Notes under the pieces: model-generated
Told to the model about the DNA's origin: nothing
Database searches by the model: none
What the model saw: the letters and a program-made list of their open reading frames with translations, nothing else
Translations under genes and position numbers: made by a program
Assembly: GCA_963678675.1 (NCBI GenBank)
Contig: OY783200.1
Coordinates: forward strand, 9,974,917 to 10,038,916
Length of the DNA: 64,000 nucleotides
Direction of reading: 5' to 3'
From: Xiphydria camelus
Taxonomy: Eukaryota > Arthropoda > Insecta > Hymenoptera > Xiphydriidae
In this document: in pieces, positions 32,465 to 43,027 of the stretch
Layout: each line of letters starts with the position of its first letter
Numbering within the stretch: the stretch's first letter is position 1

Positions 32465-32999
32465 ATACGTGGTGTTATTATTTTAAGTAATTCATTGTAG
32501 GTTTCTTGTGATCTATTCGTAAATAATTAAACCAGTCTTGAGGTTCTAGCTTAAGTTCATTTAATAAATTAATATGTGTGAACCCCTTTCTCAATAGCAA
32601 TCATTTCTTTGACCATTTCTTTTTGATCTTCTGCTTTCTCTTTTTATATTTAATATTAATAGAATAAATAAATAATGTTTCATTATGAATGTTACAAAAG
32701 GGGATTATTATTGTAAACTCATTTCGTACCTATATAACTGCAAAAAAATATAAAAATTTTTTTTAATTAATCTAAAATATTGAAAACGTTATGTCCTCTG
32801 GCTATCACCAATGAAGCTACATAAAATGTTATAATGATAAAAAGCCATATTTATGAAAATGTAGCCTAACTTTTATTTCCTTTATTTAGTATTGTTATTG
32901 TTTTGCATTTTTCATCAATAAAATTAAGACGTCATTCGTCTGGATGCATATTTTAAAGAAATCTCTTTAAAATGCAACAAAATTAAAAAAATATGTTCC
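32465..32999. other. AT-rich stretch without recognisable gene
   Basis: No inverted repeats, coding signature or RNA gene was found. The similarity to the 1-kb repeat ends at about 32460. Confidence 0.4.
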
Positions 33000-33240
33000 A
33001 AACGAAAGACTTATCTGTGGGCTGCTCTGTGTTCCGTCTTACAGTACAAGTAAAACGACAAACTAGCACGTGTGTCTGTGGCGGCCCCTAGTGTGTTCCG
33101 TCTTGCATTACAACTTAAAACTGTACAAGCAAAACGACCAACTAGCATGCGTGTCGGTGGCGGTCCTAAGAGAAAGAGATGAAAAGAAGAGAAAAGAAAG
33201 AGAGAAGAAGAGAAAGAGAAAAGAAGAGGGAAAAAGGGTA
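33000..33240 (+). repeat. Two tandem repeat pieces and a polypurine tract
   Basis: Two tandem pieces of about 70 bp (33000-33165) share GTTCCGTCTT and ACTAGCA strings with the repeat at 1060-1310. They are followed at 33170-33240 by an almost pure A/G tract (AGAAAGAGATGAAAAGAAGA and similar). The frames through it encode only lysine/arginine/glutamate runs. Confidence 0.7.
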
Positions 33241-33282
33241 CTCTGGCTGACTAAAGTTGTTATAAGTGTGCTAACAAAGTAA

Positions 33283-34079
33283 TAGTCCAAGGCATTTAGG
33301 CCCAGTTCCACAACTCCGGTTTAACTATAATCCTTGGTTGGTTGCTATGATACCAGCTTTGTGTGCTATTGGCTACTCCGTAGCAACTAACCAGAGATTA
33401 TAGTTAAACCTGAGTTGTGGAACTGGGCCTTATCCATTTTTACCTATGCCGCAAAAAAGTCGACGAGGGTAGGGTGATTTTTTCAGAGCTATTTAAGGGT
33501 AGTCTCTAGAGTACCGAACCAAAAGATCACACTCGAAATCATCTGGCGTTCGGCCATAGAGGTTTTTTAATTATTTTATTATTATTTTTTTTTGTTCGAC
33601 AAAATGACCGTAATAAAAGTTATAGATAATAATATTTTGATCATCTTTGCCTTATGACTTTTTTTCTAGCTATTTTAGTTTAGGCGCTACGGCTATTTTT
33701 GTGTTTAGAAATTCGCCAGGTCCGTTCCGGGAAAAAGAGTACGGCCCTGGAGAGAGGCTGAAAATGTTCCCTTTTTTCGAGACGGCCCTGGCGAATTTCT
33801 AAACACAAAAATGGTCGTAGCGCCTAAACTAAAATAGCTAGAAAAAAAAGTCATCAGGCAAAGTTGATCAGAATGTTATTATCTACAACTTTTATTCAGG
33901 TCATTTTGTCGAAAAAAAAGTAATAATAAAATAATAAAAAAGCTTCTAGAGCCGAACGCCAGATGATTTCGAGTATGATCTTTTGGTTCGGTACTCTGGA
34001 GACTACCCTTAAACAGCCCTGAAAAAATCACCCTACCCTCATCGATTTTTTTGTAAAATGGATAAGTGTCTTGGACTAT
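33283..34079. mobile_element. TA-flanked foldback of about 0.8 kb
   Basis: TAGTCCAAG at the left and CTTGGACTA at the right lead into arms of over 300 bp joined near 33745-33780. The terminal TAGTCCA resembles the giant foldback at 8212. Apart from the nested MITE in its left arm, the arms match closely (for example GAACGCCAGATGATTTCGAG inverted on the other side). Non-coding. Confidence 0.75.
33299..33429. mobile_element. PIF/Harbinger-like MITE, TTA-flanked
   Basis: GGCCCAGTTCCACAACTC and its inverted copy bound 131 bp, flanked by TTA on both sides (33296-33298, 33430-33432). The opposite arm of the surrounding foldback carries the uninterrupted sequence (TCCAAGACACTTATCC), so the single TTA before insertion is directly visible. 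GGCCCAGT ends with a TTA duplication are typical of PIF/Harbinger MITEs. Confidence 0.85.
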
Positions 34080-34329
34080 AAGCATAATAGGCATAAGCCA
34101 TGCAGTTAGGGCCATAGAAGGCTGCGGTATGAAGGGGGGACGGACAGAAGTTTAAGGTTTCCAAAAGTAAAATAAAGAGACGGAAATGATGTAAATTAAA
34201 ATAAATTAAATAAATCATAGTGCAGTAATAGTAATAGGGTAGCGGGGAACATATGTGGGGGAGAAAGCAAGATAGCCAGCAGAGAGTTTAGCCCTTAACT
34301 GGCGAAGAAGAAATATTAGTCGCCGTTCA

Positions 34330-34890
34330 CTGTCTGGGGTTAGTCACCATTCATTGTTTGAAACTCGCGCGCGGCGCGGGGGTCACGCGAGCGGTGCGAG
34401 TCACTGCTAGAGTGCGCGTCGGTTGCGACTGGCGCGCTCGCGATAACGTTCGGCCGCCTCTTTCCGTATAAGCACGGCTCTCGCGAATTCGTGCATCGCG
34501 TTCCATGCCGCGTGGTCGTTAAGCATTTTAGGGAACATAACCTCCCAACTGACGATCTCCGCATCGGTGATTACGCGAAATGCTTCACGCCGCATCTCCC
34601 ATACCGGACATTCGGCGAGTGTGTGCGTCGCGTCGTCGTACTTCGTTTCGCAATGGTGACATCCCGGGTATGGCTCTCTGCGGGTGCGATGAAGATAGTT
34701 ACCGTAACATCCATGGCCTGTGAGGAGTTGAGTCAACGTGAAGCTCAGTTCGCCGTGTTTTCGATCGAGCCACCTGTCAAACTCCGGGAGGATGATATTG
34801 ATAACCCTTCTTCCTGGTAGGTTTTCGTCCTGCAGAAGTGCTCTCCACCAGTTTTTAGTGTCTGCTTGTGCCTCGTTACAGGCGTCTCGA
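34330..34890 (-). pseudogene. LINE (R1/I-like) ORF2 C-terminal end, 5'-truncated
   Basis: Minus-strand reading contains LPGRRVINIILPEFDRWL, then LTQLLTGHGCYGNYLHRTRR, then CHHCETKYDDATHTLAECPV with a C-x2-C-x(n)-H-x(4)-C knuckle, and ends in a basic helical stretch. Non-LTR retrotransposons of the R1/I type finish their reverse transcriptase ORF this way: thumb region with TGHG, then a CCHC knuckle. The frame is open for about 110-150 codons. The RT core and endonuclease are absent, as expected for 5'-truncated insertion. Confidence 0.8.
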
Positions 34891-35227
34891 GAATCCCGAG
34901 ATTAGATATTATTTAATATAGATAGGTCTTTTCTCCTTACTAAATTTTGCTCACCCGTTTGAGCGCCACCTATTGGTATGTGATAAAAGTAATAAGTATT
35001 TAAATGGTTTGCAAATGTCCTTATTATTTTAAATTATTTTAAATATCAAAAAGTAATGTGCATACTATTAGATTAGAAATGTAAAGAATTTTTTATTTAT
35101 TCATAAAACTTATTTTACAAACTTTGTAAAAATACAAAAGTTAAATATTACTTTATGTAACACAACTATGATGACAATTCTAATTATTCAGAATTTATGA
35201 AAAAAAAGGAATTTACAACGAAAAATT

Positions 35228-35777
35228 ACAAAAAAAATCATTTATCATTATGTTAGAACGTACATATTTTTTTCGTTTGTATGTGAACATAGAGAAGAAC
35301 TTACTAAGTTCCTTTGTGATTACATTATAAATATGAAAAACTGAAAAAAGCTGTGCTTTGTATAAGCAAGCATTTGAAATGTACAAAAAGATACATAGAT
35401 ATAACACAAATAAGGTCGTACTAAATTTTGTAAACAGATCTATAATTATTTTTAACGTTTTACAGAACACTAAGGCGTTAGATCCTGTAAAACATTAACA
35501 ATAATTATAGATGTGTTAACAAAATTTAGTACCTACGCACTTATTTGTTATATCTATATCGCTTTTTGTAAATTTCGAATGCTTGCTTATACAAAGCACA
35601 GCTTTTTTCAGTTATTCTAACTTCTTTTCATACAATATATGGTTCAAACCTTTACAGAAAAAAATACATAAATTTATAATGTAATTGCAGAGGAACTTAG
35701 TAAGTTCTTCTTTATATTCACATATAAAAGAAAAAAATACGTAAGTTCTAACATAATGATAAATAACTTTTTTTGTT
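35228..35777. mobile_element. AT-rich foldback of about 550 bp
   Basis: Left arm 35228-35465 and right arm 35480-35777 are inverted copies around a short loop with ACACTAAGGCGTTAG. The right arm carries about 60 extra bases. Minus-strand frames in both arms (35213-35470, 35612-35836) mirror the arms and are not genes. It lies just downstream of the P-type gene's last exon. Confidence 0.75.
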
Positions 35778-35934
35778 CCCTTTTCTACATTACAATTTGA
35801 CAATATAAATTTTGCAACGTAAGTTTTTTTGTACACAACTCATAAATACTTTATTGCAATATAGTAAACTTCTTGTAGCCGTAAATTCTTTTTCTTTCGT
35901 AAATTCTGAATACGATTTTACAAAACTGGCAATT

Positions 35935-38827
35935 AAACCTTGTCAGTACTTTTTTTTACAATAAATCCAGATAAGTAACCCATGGCAGCTTTGGAAATAG
36001 GTCGTTCCAACTTATTAACATTAGATAGGGATGACAGATATTTATAAATAGCAGGATTCTCTACAATTTCAACTTCAGGAAATTCATTAGTGGTAGAATC
36101 AACAAGATTTCTTAATTGTAGTAATGATGCATCACTAGTCTTCACAATTTGATACTACCGAATGTGTTCCCGTAATATTTCTAATCAGTAAGGCTTTATA
36201 TGAGTCTTTAAATTGCAAACAAGAAGGATTGATATTCCTCCCCCTATGTTGTCTAATTTGACCGAAGTAGTTTTCAAGAGAGAGAGAGGGTTCTGATTTA
36301 GACATCTTAGAGATTTAGAGATTAGGCAAAGAAATAATTCATTTTTCTTGAAAACAATACCTCAGCCAAATCCATAAAACCCTCTAATGCTAACATAACA
36401 TTTCTCAGAGGAGGAATAATTTTCTCGGTTGTGCCCTCTCGTTGAAAATACATATTTTTCAACTGTAATATGGAACTTCTCCAAAACGCAGTGTGTTCCT
36501 AATTTACTTTAACTACTACTCCCTTCAAGTGTTTTCCAGAAGTGCCTCGATAAGTGCCACCATTGAGACTGTCCAACAGAGAGTCCAAAAATTTGAGAAT
36601 TTTCGCAGTATCTTGAGCTTTTTCTTCCATTGTGCAGGTTCCACTTACATCTGTGTCACCTAAATATTAAAGACAAGATGTTAATCTGTAAAATCTAAAA
36701 CAAAAGTAAGAAGTAAATGGAATCTAAAGCAAAATCTCGACATACCTTTTCTTGCCATCAAATTTATAACTGAAGCCATAGTATGGCTAAAAACTTGGGT
36801 GGCACAGGAGACTTTCATTTTTTTAATTTTACTTCTGAAGACATGGAAGTCTGTAATTTTTGTTAGACATCTTATGTCGCCACTGATACTATCGATAGTA
36901 TTTGCCTTCTCAATATCTTCCCATTTCCCAATTAAAACGGACTCTTCAAACTTCCACACTAGGTTCTTCTGGAGAAAATTATTCCTAATTTTCCTTTCGT
37001 TAAGTGTGGAACATCATACAAGGGGATAATTTCTTCATTATCAATAATAATTCTTCTTCTTGGTGCAACATTTTTTTTATATAATGGCCACGAGCCTGTA
37101 ACACCATATTTTTAATAGCTGCTCTATTGGTTGTCCCTTGATCAAAAATAGTAGCAACTACAGTTAATTCTGCAAAAAAATTTAGTGAACAAAACTAAAA
37201 AATGAGAAAATGTTTTTGATTTTTGTATAAATTACAAGAAAAGAATTACAATATATAACACAGTTTATACCTGTTTCATTTCTTAATTCTCTAATTAAAG
37301 AACTCAGTATTTCAATTATTTTTTGAGATACCATAGTTCCTTTACAAAAGTAATAGGCCACAGTCTGCTTCCATTTACGAGATATGCCACGAACCATAAA
37401 TACCAATGCATGGTCCAAGATTACTCCATTCTGCACTCCCACTATTTGATCAGAAAATCTATTGTACTAAACAAATGGCATGAGAGCAACTTCATCAAAT
37501 ATTATAGTGCACAATTTTGCATGATCCTTGAAATGTTTAATAGAATGCTATAAATTTTGCATCAGATACTGGTTTATTCCCTCCTCTACAGGTATTTTTT
37601 GCAATAACCTAGTTAGAGCTCATTTTGAAGGTAAATTAAGCCAATTAGCTAAAAACCTGTAAGCAGGACCCGACGTCTTATATAGAGCTAATGACATTAA
37701 CTTTTCATCTAAACTGAATTTTCTGCCTTTGGGAGTTGTTTGTTTTCTGGTAAATTGTTGTATACAAAAATTGGCAGCTTCACTTCGAAGAGTAATATTA
37801 GCAAAGTCAGCAGATCTGCTGTATCTTTCTGCTAATTTCAATTTTCTTTTCACTGATATTACTTTTTTGCGACACAAAGATACAGTAGTTTGTAGACGTC
37901 TAGCTCGATCATACAATGCTTTTGCTTTAGGAGTCAACTGGCATGATCGGGTCAGGTCAACTGACTGCAAGAGAATGGGCGGAGGAGCTGAAAAATAAAT
38001 GTTAATAGTAAATAAAATGCTTACTTGTAGGTAGCTTAAAAATGCTTACCTTTAATTGATCTGGGAGTAACACAGAGTGTTTTTTTTTTCTCTAGAAGAA
38101 CAGGGTGTGCTTCTATCTAACAGGGTAGACGTAGATTGTACATTTTCAAAACTTCTCTGGACATCTATATCCAAGTAATATTGTAGGTTACAAAAAGCAC
38201 TATTGCTAGGAACAATACTTCTACATCACTTTTAAAATATGTATAAATACTAATAGCGTCATTTCATATGGGTATTTACAAATGCTTTAGTCACTCGCCT
38301 TGCAATGTGGAAGTAGTAGGTATTATTACAATTATTTATTAAATATGGTATACCTACTAGTAGCCGAAGTAAGGATTTCAGAACGAGTTTCTTCCGACTC
38401 ACAGATGGTGTATTTTCCACTACTGAAGTTGTCTCATCAGTAACTAAAAATAAAATATAAAATTATTAGTGTAATATATAGTTAATAATTAATTATGCAG
38501 AATATTAAAAATGTTCTGCTTACATTAACAAACTTTGAGTAAACTATAGTATTTGGTATGAAATATACCTGTAGACATAAGCAATTCCTTCGAGGGAGGT
38601 GTCGTACGTTGCAGAAAATTGTTGCTAGTAATATCACTTGATGAACAATGTCTATAGCAAATTCGATAGTTGTTAAAAATCTTTTGAGGATCCATGTCTT
38701 TTAATTTCGGATTGGAAATTAAAGGAAGCCATTTATTAAATTGATCCCTGTCCTTCTCAGGGTTAGGAAACCGATGTCTTGGTGACCTCTTGTCATCACA
38801 ACCTGGTAAAGCACAAGATACAACCAT
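35935..38827 (-). pseudogene. P-element-type transposase gene, decayed
   Basis: Minus strand. The first exon (38827-38569) encodes an N-terminal THAP zinc finger: CALPGC, a conserved W, then C-x(2)-H in ICYRHC. Next come a basic coiled-coil-like stretch and GRKFSLDEKLMSLALYKTSG (37970-37620), FDEVALMPFV and DHALVFMVRGISRKWKQTVA (37550-37270), an apparent intron (37170-37270), IIPLYDVPHL near 37030, KITDFHVFRSKIKKMKVSC (about 36850), then NPLSLLENYFGQIRQH and a C-terminal stretch to 35935. This is the domain order of P-element/THAP9 transposases, cut-and-paste enzymes with an RNase H-like core. Frame changes and stops lie in most exons, so it is inactive. No P-type terminal repeats were identified. 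Confidence 0.8.
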
Positions 38828-40009
38828 ACTCTAAAATGAATCATAATTAATAAGTTTTTAAAATACCGAAAAAATATAATAATAGGTACCCTCTGTTTAA
38901 TGTAAAAATACTTTGTTCATTAGACTTTAACTCGGATCTTACTCATATGCTTAACATAACCCCAAAACAAAATTACAAAAGAAGTGACAAATAAATAAAA
39001 ATAAAAAGTCTGAATAGAGTTTATAAAATACAATAATTTGCACCAAAAAACCACAGCTAAAACCACCACAAAAAGTCAAAATTTACTTATTTGCGTCTTC
39101 AAGGTAGCAACTGAGTGAAACAAGTAGGAGTAATACCCAGATAGCAAAATGTAGTCACAATGCGCGCACTCTGAGTGCACGCGTGCGACTTCATGTCGCA
39201 CGTGTGCGACGCATCTGGCCTTACATATATGCACACATATGCATCGCCTTTGTAGCGCACGCGTGCTACTTGAAAAAAATTTCGCGCATGCGTGGAAATG
39301 ACGTGGGAAATTCAACATTTCGTTAGAAAATTAATATGGATTCTACGTAAATGTTTACAATAAATGACACAATTTTTATAAGTATATTATTAATTTATTT
39401 ATTAATATAACATAATCTGCATAGTGATACGCATAAGGAATACTAATACATAATATACATAGTTATACATGAAAAATTCACTGATTTTGAAAACTGCGCT
39501 TTTTGAATAATCAAACATTTTGAGAACTACGACCATTACAAATGTTTTGCAATTCATCGGAAAATCAAGATTTATATATTTTTTTCAAAATTTTTCAGTA
39601 ACTGTCAGATTTCTACTTGCATTTCACGAAAACAAAAAGAGCCTTGATTACTTTTGAAAAATTTACAAATATTACAACTATTGTAATCATACTAATTTTA
39701 TGACTTTTAATATTTGAAATGATTCATATTGAGATAATTCTACAATGGTTACGCAGGAATTTCCGATTTGCAAAGAAAGCACTACTTAAAAATTTTTATT
39801 AATTTACAATTGTTTCGAAATAAGAACAGTTTTCGAATTATCAATAATTACTTTGTCTAAAAAATGTTACGGAAACCGATTTCTGACCATTTAACGTAAC
39901 GCAGCAGCAAATACTATGGGAATTTCTGAACTCAGATGTGAAAAATTAAAAAATTAAATGCTCAAATAGCGCTCACATAGCGATTATTAAACAATTATGA
40001 CAGCACATC

Positions 40010-41698
40010 GTTTATTCGAAGTCACTCTCTTCGTCGATCCCTACGCTTTCATCCTCGTTAGATTCTTGGCCATTGCTCCCAACGTCCGAAAATTCATCGA
40101 CATTTTCTTCGGTGATGCCAAGTGTTTGTCTTAGCTCGTCAATTTTTGCAGCGATTTCGTCCTACGTTTCCAATCCCAGCAAAGCCTTGTTCCGTTTCTT
40201 GTCGGAATTTCTTCTCCCAGCACTTTTATGTCTCTGTTTTGTCGCCCTTAAAATTTCTTTCATATCATTTTTGAAAGCAGCTTTATCTTTCGGCCATTCG
40301 AAAGGGCACTTCTTAGCAGCAACTGGAATTCAAAAGAACTATTATTATATTACCAACGTAAAGCAAAAATTGTCTAAGTTGGGTTCCTTCATGCGAAAGT
40401 ATTGATGGGTCGCGGTTAAAATCTGATAAGCAATACGTTTTCATCAACTCCATTCTAGAATCTACAATGCTAAGTTGGCGTACTGTGAAGCGACAACAAG
40501 CGAAACCTCCAGTGACGAGAGCAGATAATAATTTCAAGGTAACCCCTCAATAAATTAAATGCATACCCTCCGATGGCACTTGAGACACTAGACCCAGTAT
40601 TTCTGAAAGTGGACTGGGGCCTTTGTGATGATCTTCCTCCAAAATTTTCCGGTACTCGTCATCTGTTCTTGGGCGGTGATGAGTTCCGATGAAAACTGTG
40701 GTGCCTTCAAAACGAAACCCTTCCACCCAACATTTCGAACAAGCATGGAGTGAATTGTGTCCAAAATAGTTGAGAAAAAAAGCTCTAGCAACTACGTCGG
40801 CGATAAACAATCGAATCTGCAGAGGGATTAATCGGTTATTTATTTCCAGACCACCTTCGTGAAGAACGGATGTCAATTCAGCAAGAAGTGGCTCAAAAAA
40901 CTCAAAAACATTTGTTGGCTTTTTGTCAGTCAAAAAAACTCCTGCAATTATTGGTCTTTTGCCTGCTGTGTTAATGATACGATATTGCAAAGGCCAAAAC
41001 TGCTTCCCACCACGTCTGTAAACCTGTCCACCATCCGAACTCAAATCAATGACCAGTCTTTCAGGGAGAAGGTGGCCGGGAATATTTCCTAATTTTTGAC
41101 GGATCATTTTCACAAAACCCAAATGGATGTAAGTTCCCCCCGCTCTTCTTTCTATAATATTTCGATCAACAATGGTTGAGGTGTTGATCACAGTCCTCGT
41201 ATCCTTCGGCAAGGATTGTAGATTGAAGTGATATGCACGCAGCATTTTCAGAATAACATTGCCCTGAGTATGGTTCAAGTTAGCTGTCAAAAAGGCATTT
41301 TTCAAAGCCGCTCTACGTGCTTCCTCGATATCTGGGGGATCATCAACTTCAGCATTAATGTCCCCATCATAGTTGTATAGATCGTCATTTTCATCATCTT
41401 CCCGTCTCCCAGCCTTTATGTTATCTTCAGGTTCGTCATTCTCCATTTCGTTGTCGGATTCGTCGTTGTTGACGCCATTTCCAGGTGCATCATTGATCAT
41501 ATCATTTTGACCTTCGTGATTGTTCATTGCATTTCTAGGTTCATCATCGTTCCTTTCGTTCTGTGGTTCGTCATTATTCATGTGGTTTTCTCGTTCGTCA
41601 TAATTCATATTGTATTCCGCTTCATCATTACTAACGTTTTCTCCGAGTTGGTCACAGCTAATTCTATTATCACGTCCATTGTTTAAGTTGGCAATCAT
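40010..41698 (-). pseudogene. Tnp2-like (CACTA/EnSpm) transposase, one or two stops
   Basis: The first 383 codons (41698-40550) are open: an acidic, Asn/Asp/Glu-rich repeat region (residues about 20-130), then GGTYIHLGFVKMIRQKL, LVIDLSSDGGQVYR, QFWPLQYRI, IRLFIADVVARAFF, HACSKCWVEGFRF and HHKGPSPLSEILGL. These are the conserved blocks of Tnp2-like transposases, including two candidate catalytic aspartates (DLSSDGG, IADV). At about 40545 an in-frame TGA falls within the conserved MHLIY-x-GV block. Beyond it the same frame continues with LKLLSALVTGG and TQLRQFLLYVG to a donor-like GGTAATA. After a CAG near 40325 a charged C-terminal segment (KKCPFEWPKDKAAFKNDMKE) is open apart from one TAG near 40163. 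I treat it as recently inactivated; the stops could also be sequencing errors. Confidence 0.7.
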
Positions 41699-41880
41699 TG
41701 TTCAAATGTATATCATCTCCAGGAATCAAGCCTACATTATTTCGGCTGGTCGCAAGGCGGTGTCTCTTCTGACTTGAGCTTATACAGGAAAATGGTCGAT
41801 CTTTGTTAGGCATTATTTTATTGGAGGTAGAAGAAGTAGAATACCAAGGGGAAAAGGACTGTAACAGAAACGGGAAAGAA

Positions 41881-42047
41881 ATAGTATCTTATGTCATTAG
41901 GCGGAAATCCGAGGTTTTTTCAGACTGTTTAATTAAGTTGTATCACGAGGCATGGTGAGGGGGCGAGCCTCGTCTCTCCACCATGCCTCGTGCTACGATC
42001 TAAACACAGTCTTAAAAATCCGAGGGGGATTTCGAGTCGAAGATACC
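41881..42047. mobile_element. Short MITE, second copy of 13618-13770
   Basis: It begins ATAGTATCTTATGTCATTAG and has the same CATGCCTCGTG core as the copy at 13618-13770, here inside the CACTA element upstream of its gene. The right end is degenerate. Confidence 0.65.
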
Positions 42048-42600
42048 CGAAGTCACGAGTCACGAGTGACACGAATGTGTGCAAATAACCACTTCCTATA
42101 TTTAATGCATATATTTCAATGCACTATTTCAATCAAACAATGTTATGTTATTTAAGTTATTAAGTTATTTTTCTAATATAAAAAAGTAAAAACTTCAAAG
42201 TTTGGAATTGAAAAACGAGTTTGGAGAATCAATTTTTCATTGAACGACATATTCATGGAATGTTTACCTTTTTCACGATTTGAGGTTAGAATCGGATATG
42301 CGAGAAAATCAATGTTAGTTGTTATGTTTAAACAAATGAAAATCAGTTTGTCAATAAACCTATAAAGCGTTTACCTCTTTTTGTGCCGGAGTCGGATGTT
42401 TGGAAAAACACCACAATGCACTTTATTAATTGTTGCGTTGCACTATCGCGATTCACTCAGATTCACTGGATTCAACGAAACGAGCATCCCAACGTCAAAA
42501 CTCACGCGTGACCATTTTGAATGCGTAGTAGAACGCACGCGTGAGACCGCACGTCGGCGTCGTGCATCCTACGTGCGACGCACCATTGCTATCTGGGATA

Positions 42601-43027
42601 GGTACCTACATTGTGCCGACAATTTAAAACCACCATCAGCGCCTCTTGCGTTGTGTGATAAAATAACTTGTTTTCAATATTGCCTATCTAAGTGCCCTCC
42701 CCCTGCTCGAATCGCGGTCAGTGGAGCATCTAGGCGTCACCGTATTTCCTTGGTGTCCGTGTATATTTTAGCGAGCATCCGTGCGAGCAGGTGGATCGGT
42801 GGCGTGCATGCGAGAAGTAGCGCAGCATTTAGAGCGACCGTCCTATAGGCGGCGAGCGAATTTGCTACTAGCGCCACCATCGGCGACTTTGTACAGTTTC
42901 CACGGGAATGAGTTGACTGCGACGTGCCAGCTGTCAATCCTGTTCCATCGCAACGAGCGACGGAATTAGGAGGGTCGATTCGTGCTTCTTGGTAGCATCG
43001 ACCACAAATAATTCGCCGACTAGAATT
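42601..43027. other. Short stretch between CACTA and Sola-like elements
   Basis: GC-rich, with frames on both strands (42737-43060 minus, 42781-42969 plus) that overlap and carry no domain. Unassigned. Confidence 0.35.

Larger units (their letters stand above)
39136..42597. mobile_element. CACTA/EnSpm-like element, ATA-flanked
   Basis: The ends CCCAGATAGCAA and inverted TTGCTATCTGGG are flanked by ATA (39133-39135 and 42598-42600), a 3-bp duplication. Both subterminal regions carry many TGCGAC/GTCGCA strings (39160-39260 and 42520-42590), the repeated subterminal motifs expected of CACTA elements as transposase binding sites. It encodes a Tnp2-like protein on the minus strand, and a short MITE lies at 41881-42047. 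Removing the element rejoins GTAATA to GGTACC. The terminal CCC differs from the plant CACTA tip. Confidence 0.75.

Noticed and set aside
42601..42680. Possible P-type terminal repeat matching 34965-34990
   Set aside because: The similarity (AGCGCC and TGTGATAAAA) is in direct, not inverted, orientation and too short.
42381..42848. 155-codon plus-strand frame
   Set aside because: It crosses the CACTA element's right end and its subterminal repeats, so it spans two unrelated sequences and cannot be an old gene.
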